A DNA stretch of 9,095 nucleotides from Congzhengia sp045576635. Its GTDB lineage: Bacteria; Bacillota; Clostridia; UBA1381; UBA9506. The notes under the pieces were generated by a model. That model searched no databases. It was not told the DNA's origin and was given only the letters and a program-made list of their open reading frames with translations. Shown here one piece after another: positions 7,350-9,095 of this stretch. Both the position numbers and the translations under genes were made by a program. The stretch lies in assembly GCA_045576635.1 (NCBI GenBank), contig JAZNGT010000005.1, positions 1 to 9,095 of the forward strand. Reading direction: 5' to 3'. Positions within the stretch are counted from its first letter, which is position 1. Each line of letters begins with the position of its first letter.

Positions 7350-8570
7350 ATGGAAGAAAAAACAATCAAGAAAAGATGGTTTATGCTTTTGGTCGGCGTC
7401 TGCGCGATGCTGTTTTCGGGCGTTTTATACGCTTGGTCGATACTGAAAGTTCCCTTAAAAGAGAGTTTTGGCTGGCAGGATGCGGACCTCACGCTTAACT
7501 TTACGCTCGCAATGTGCTTTTTCTGTATCGGCGCGTTTTTGGGGAGTATTCTTGTAAAACGTATTGGTACAAAACTCAGTATTATTCTTTCAGGCATATC
7601 TGTTGGTGTGGGATTTGTACTTACCGGTCTTTTAAATGGCGCAAGTATCATTTTACTTTATATTACGTATGCCTTGCTCGCCGGAACCGGTATCGGTATT
7701 GCATATAATGTTGTTATTTCTACCGTAAGCACGTGGTTTCCCGATAAAAAAGGCTTGTGTTCGGGCTGTCTTATGATGGGATTTGGTGCAAGCACGCTGA
7801 TTTTAGGCAATCTCATCGCTGCATTTTTTGAAAACGAAGTAATCGGCTGGAGAAAAACCTATATCATCGTCGGCATTGTGATTGCTTTGGTGCTTGTGAT
7901 AAGCGGAATGTTATTAAAACGTGCAGAACCCGACATGGTGTTTCCTGCTCCCAAAGCGAAAAAGAAACTTGTAAAAGAAAGTTTTGAAATCAAAGACTAT
8001 ACCACCAAAGAAATGATAAAACGCTTTACATACTGGCGTGCGTTTTTGTGTCTTGTTTTTTTGACGGCTGTTGGCAATTCCGTTATCAGTTTTGCGCGGG
8101 ATTTGGTACTTTCCGTTGGCGCAACGCCTGATCTTGCAACAACATTGGTTGGCGTTTTATCTGTGTTTAACGGTATTGGCAGAATCCTTACCGGCGCGCT
8201 TTTTGATAACACCGGCAGAAAAAATACAATGATTGCTGCAAATATTATTACCATTTTTGCCGCAGGAACGACCTTGGTTGCGGTTTACATCTCGTCTTTG
8301 CCCTTGTGCATTTTGGGACTTTGCCTTACGGGATTATCGTACGGCGCGTGTCCGACCGTAGTTTCAGCATTTACATCGGCGTTTTACGGCACAAAATATT
8401 TTGCAAAAAATTTCAGTATCACAAACTTTAATCTCGTAGGTGCAGCGCTTATTTCAACCGTAAACGGAAATCTTCTTGCGAGTACGGGAAGTTATGCAGT
8501 GCCCTTTTTAGTACTTCTTTCCCTTTCGGCAGTAGCGCTTTTGTTAAATTTCAGCATCAAAAGACCTTAA
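7350..8570 (+). CDS. Major facilitator transporter, OFA (oxalate/formate antiporter-like) family
   Basis: This 406-residue inner-membrane protein has about twelve hydrophobic helices (roughly 11-31, 48-68, 75-97, 101-123, 136-160, 169-189, 229-249, 263-285, 293-313, 316-340, 357-377, 382-402). A charged cytoplasmic loop at 190-228 separates the two halves. OFA-like features are YAWSILKVPL (28-36) at the end of helix 1, WFPDKKGLCSG (129-139), GWRKTY (166-171), and a second-half motif A, FDNTGRK (285-291). Arg278 precedes that motif and may match the substrate arginine of OxlT helix 8. Helix 11 (about 357-377) contains no Lys or Arg, whereas OxlT uses a lysine there to bind oxalate. The substrate is therefore probably another small carboxylate or an unrelated solute. 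ATG 7350 has GGAGG 7 bases upstream (7338-7342). It follows the methyltransferase stop by 48 bp with no terminator between, so co-transcription is likely. Confidence 0.85.
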   Translation: MEEKTIKKRWFMLLVGVCAMLFSGVLYAWSILKVPLKESFGWQDADLTLNFTLAMCFFCIGAFLGSILVKRIGTKLSIILSGISVGVGFVLTGLLNGASIILLYITYALLAGTGIGIAYNVVISTVSTWFPDKKGLCSGCLMMGFGASTLILGNLIAAFFENEVIGWRKTYIIVGIVIALVLVISGMLLKRAEPDMVFPAPKAKKKLVKESFEIKDYTTKEMIKRFTYWRAFLCLVFLTAVGNSVISFARDLVLSVGATPDLATTLVGVLSVFNGIGRILTGALFDNTGRKNTMIAANIITIFAAGTTLVAVYISSLPLCILGLCLTGLSYGACPTVVSAFTSAFYGTKYFAKNFSITNFNLVGAALISTVNGNLLASTGSYAVPFLVLLSLSAVALLLNFSIKRP

Positions 8571-8578
8571 AACAAAAT

Positions 8579-8616
8579 AAACCCTGCAAGCAATTTGCTT
8601 GCAGGGTTTTTCTTTT
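8579..8616 (+). terminator. Rho-independent terminator after the transporter gene
   Basis: A perfect 13-bp stem pairs 8579-8591 (AAACCCTGCAAGC) with 8597-8609 (GCTTGCAGGGTTT) around the 5-base loop AATTT. A T-rich tract TTTTTCTTTT (8607-8616) follows directly. It starts 8 bases after the transporter stop codon and ends the rightward unit, so the downstream wall-hydrolase gene needs its own promoter. Confidence 0.95.
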
Positions 8617-8664
8617 CTGATGCCAAAAGAAAATATATGCATATTTTTCATCATCTGGTAAAAA

Positions 8665-8697
8665 ATAACCGTAACCAAAACAGAAAGGAACGGTTAT
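8665..8697 (+). promoter_or_regulatory. Leader inverted repeat flanking the wall-hydrolase ribosome site
   Basis: ATAACCG (8665-8671) and CGGTTAT (8691-8697) are perfect 7-bp inverted arms 19 bases apart. The right arm ends directly before the ATG at 8698, and the ribosome site AAAGGA (8684-8689, 8-base spacer) lies in the loop. Folding would present the Shine-Dalgarno sequence in a loop while burying the base just before the start codon. It may influence translation or may be chance. No clear sigma-A promoter is seen in 8617-8664; that stretch holds only AT-rich sequence and the 10-bp palindrome ATATGCATAT (8635-8644). Confidence 0.4.
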
Positions 8698-9095
8698 ATG
8701 AAAAAATTCGGATTGGCAGTGCTTTCACTTGCTTTAATTGCGGTACTGCAAATTTCAATCGTGTCTTTTATGGAAAAGCCCAAAGTATTTGCTGCAGGGA
8801 GTTACCAAAACGACTTGCAACTTTTGGCAAGGTGCGTAAACGGTGAAGCGCGCGGCGAACCGTACACCGGACAGGTTGCCGTTGCGGCGGTTATTTTAAA
8901 TCGCGTAAAGCATCCTTCGTTTCCCAACACCATATCGGGCGTGATTTATCAAAAGGGAGCGTTTACCGCGACGGTAGACGGGCAAATCAATGTGCCCATA
9001 AGCGAGGGCTCTACGGTCTACAAGGCGTGCCGCGATGCAATGAACGGATGGGACCCGACCGGCGGCGCAATTTATTATTATAATCCCAAAAAAAC
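8698..9095 (+). CDS. SleB/CwlJ-family cell-wall hydrolase (partial, runs off window)
   Basis: The reading frame is open from ATG 8698 to the window edge (132 codons seen, C-terminus missing). Residues 1-25 are a signal-peptide-like segment, MKK followed by a long hydrophobic run, with a plausible cleavage after FAA (31-33). The Hydrolase_2 (SleB/CwlJ) catalytic domain starts almost at once, at about 37: LARCVNGEARGEP (43-55), TGQVAVAAVILNRV (57-70), HPSFPNTISGVIYQKGAF (72-89), and GWDPTGGAIYYYNP (117-130). Glu50 in NGEARGEP is the likely catalytic acid by analogy with SleB lytic transglycosylase. Family members degrade cortex peptidoglycan during spore germination, but many clostridia carry several copies with other wall roles. 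No LysM or peptidoglycan-binding domain precedes the catalytic domain, unlike classic SleB. It follows a strong terminator, so it is a separate transcription unit. Confidence 0.88.
   Translation, partial: MKKFGLAVLSLALIAVLQISIVSFMEKPKVFAAGSYQNDLQLLARCVNGEARGEPYTGQVAVAAVILNRVKHPSFPNTISGVIYQKGAFTATVDGQINVPISEGSTVYKACRDAMNGWDPTGGAIYYYNPKK

Noticed and set aside
7217..7651. 144-codon open frame on the - strand across the methyltransferase/transporter junction
   Set aside because: It is antisense to two confident genes, has no family resemblance, and its frame arises from the coding strand's codon pattern.
8595..8846. 83-codon open frame on the + strand starting inside the terminator
   Set aside because: It overlaps the terminator stem and the SleB/CwlJ start in another frame. 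The frame starting at 8698 has a signal peptide and conserved motifs and is the real gene.
1..9095. Mobile element, CRISPR array, toxin-antitoxin, phage or defence system
   Set aside because: No transposase, integrase, direct-repeat array, tRNA-linked site or small paired genes were seen. Every long gene belongs to a known housekeeping, envelope or transport family.

Overview
This looks like chromosomal DNA of a Gram-positive, probably spore-forming Firmicute, most likely a clostridium-like lineage. The evidence is an AddB-type (not RecBCD) recombination nuclease, a TagO/MnaA pair for cell-envelope glycopolymers, an RlmCD-like 23S rRNA methyltransferase, an SleB/CwlJ-type wall hydrolase, strong AGGAGG-type ribosome binding sites and moderate GC content. 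No genus can be named from the sequence alone. I see no mobile element, CRISPR array, tRNA or rRNA.

Layout. The left two thirds (about 30-5864) is a leftward operon. A near-perfect sigma-A promoter (TTGACA, 17 bp, TATAAT) at 5836-5864 reads into tagO (5778-4675), then mnaA/wecB (4600-3449), then addB (3434-78), and ends at a rho-independent terminator at 31-80. A second terminator-like hairpin lies in the 74-bp gap between tagO and mnaA, so the two downstream genes may be attenuated relative to tagO. The right third reads rightward from a divergent promoter at 5870-5898: an RlmCD/RumA-like methyltransferase (5931-7301), then an OFA-type major facilitator transporter (7350-8570), then a strong terminator at 8579-8616. 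After it begins an SleB/CwlJ-family cell-wall hydrolase (8698 onward) that runs off the window.

How the genes work together. TagO attaches GlcNAc-1-phosphate to undecaprenyl phosphate and MnaA makes UDP-ManNAc. These are the first lipid-linked step and a sugar donor for wall teichoic acid or a related surface polymer. AddB is one subunit of the AddAB double-strand-break repair nuclease and has no obvious functional link to the two envelope genes; its usual partner addA is not in the window. The rRNA methyltransferase and the transporter are probably co-transcribed but functionally unrelated.

Overall this is an ordinary housekeeping region. I found no convincing undescribed system. The points most worth a second look are the intra-operon hairpin, the back-to-back divergent promoters with a small palindrome between them, the placement of addB with envelope genes and apart from addA, and the leader structure of the wall hydrolase.
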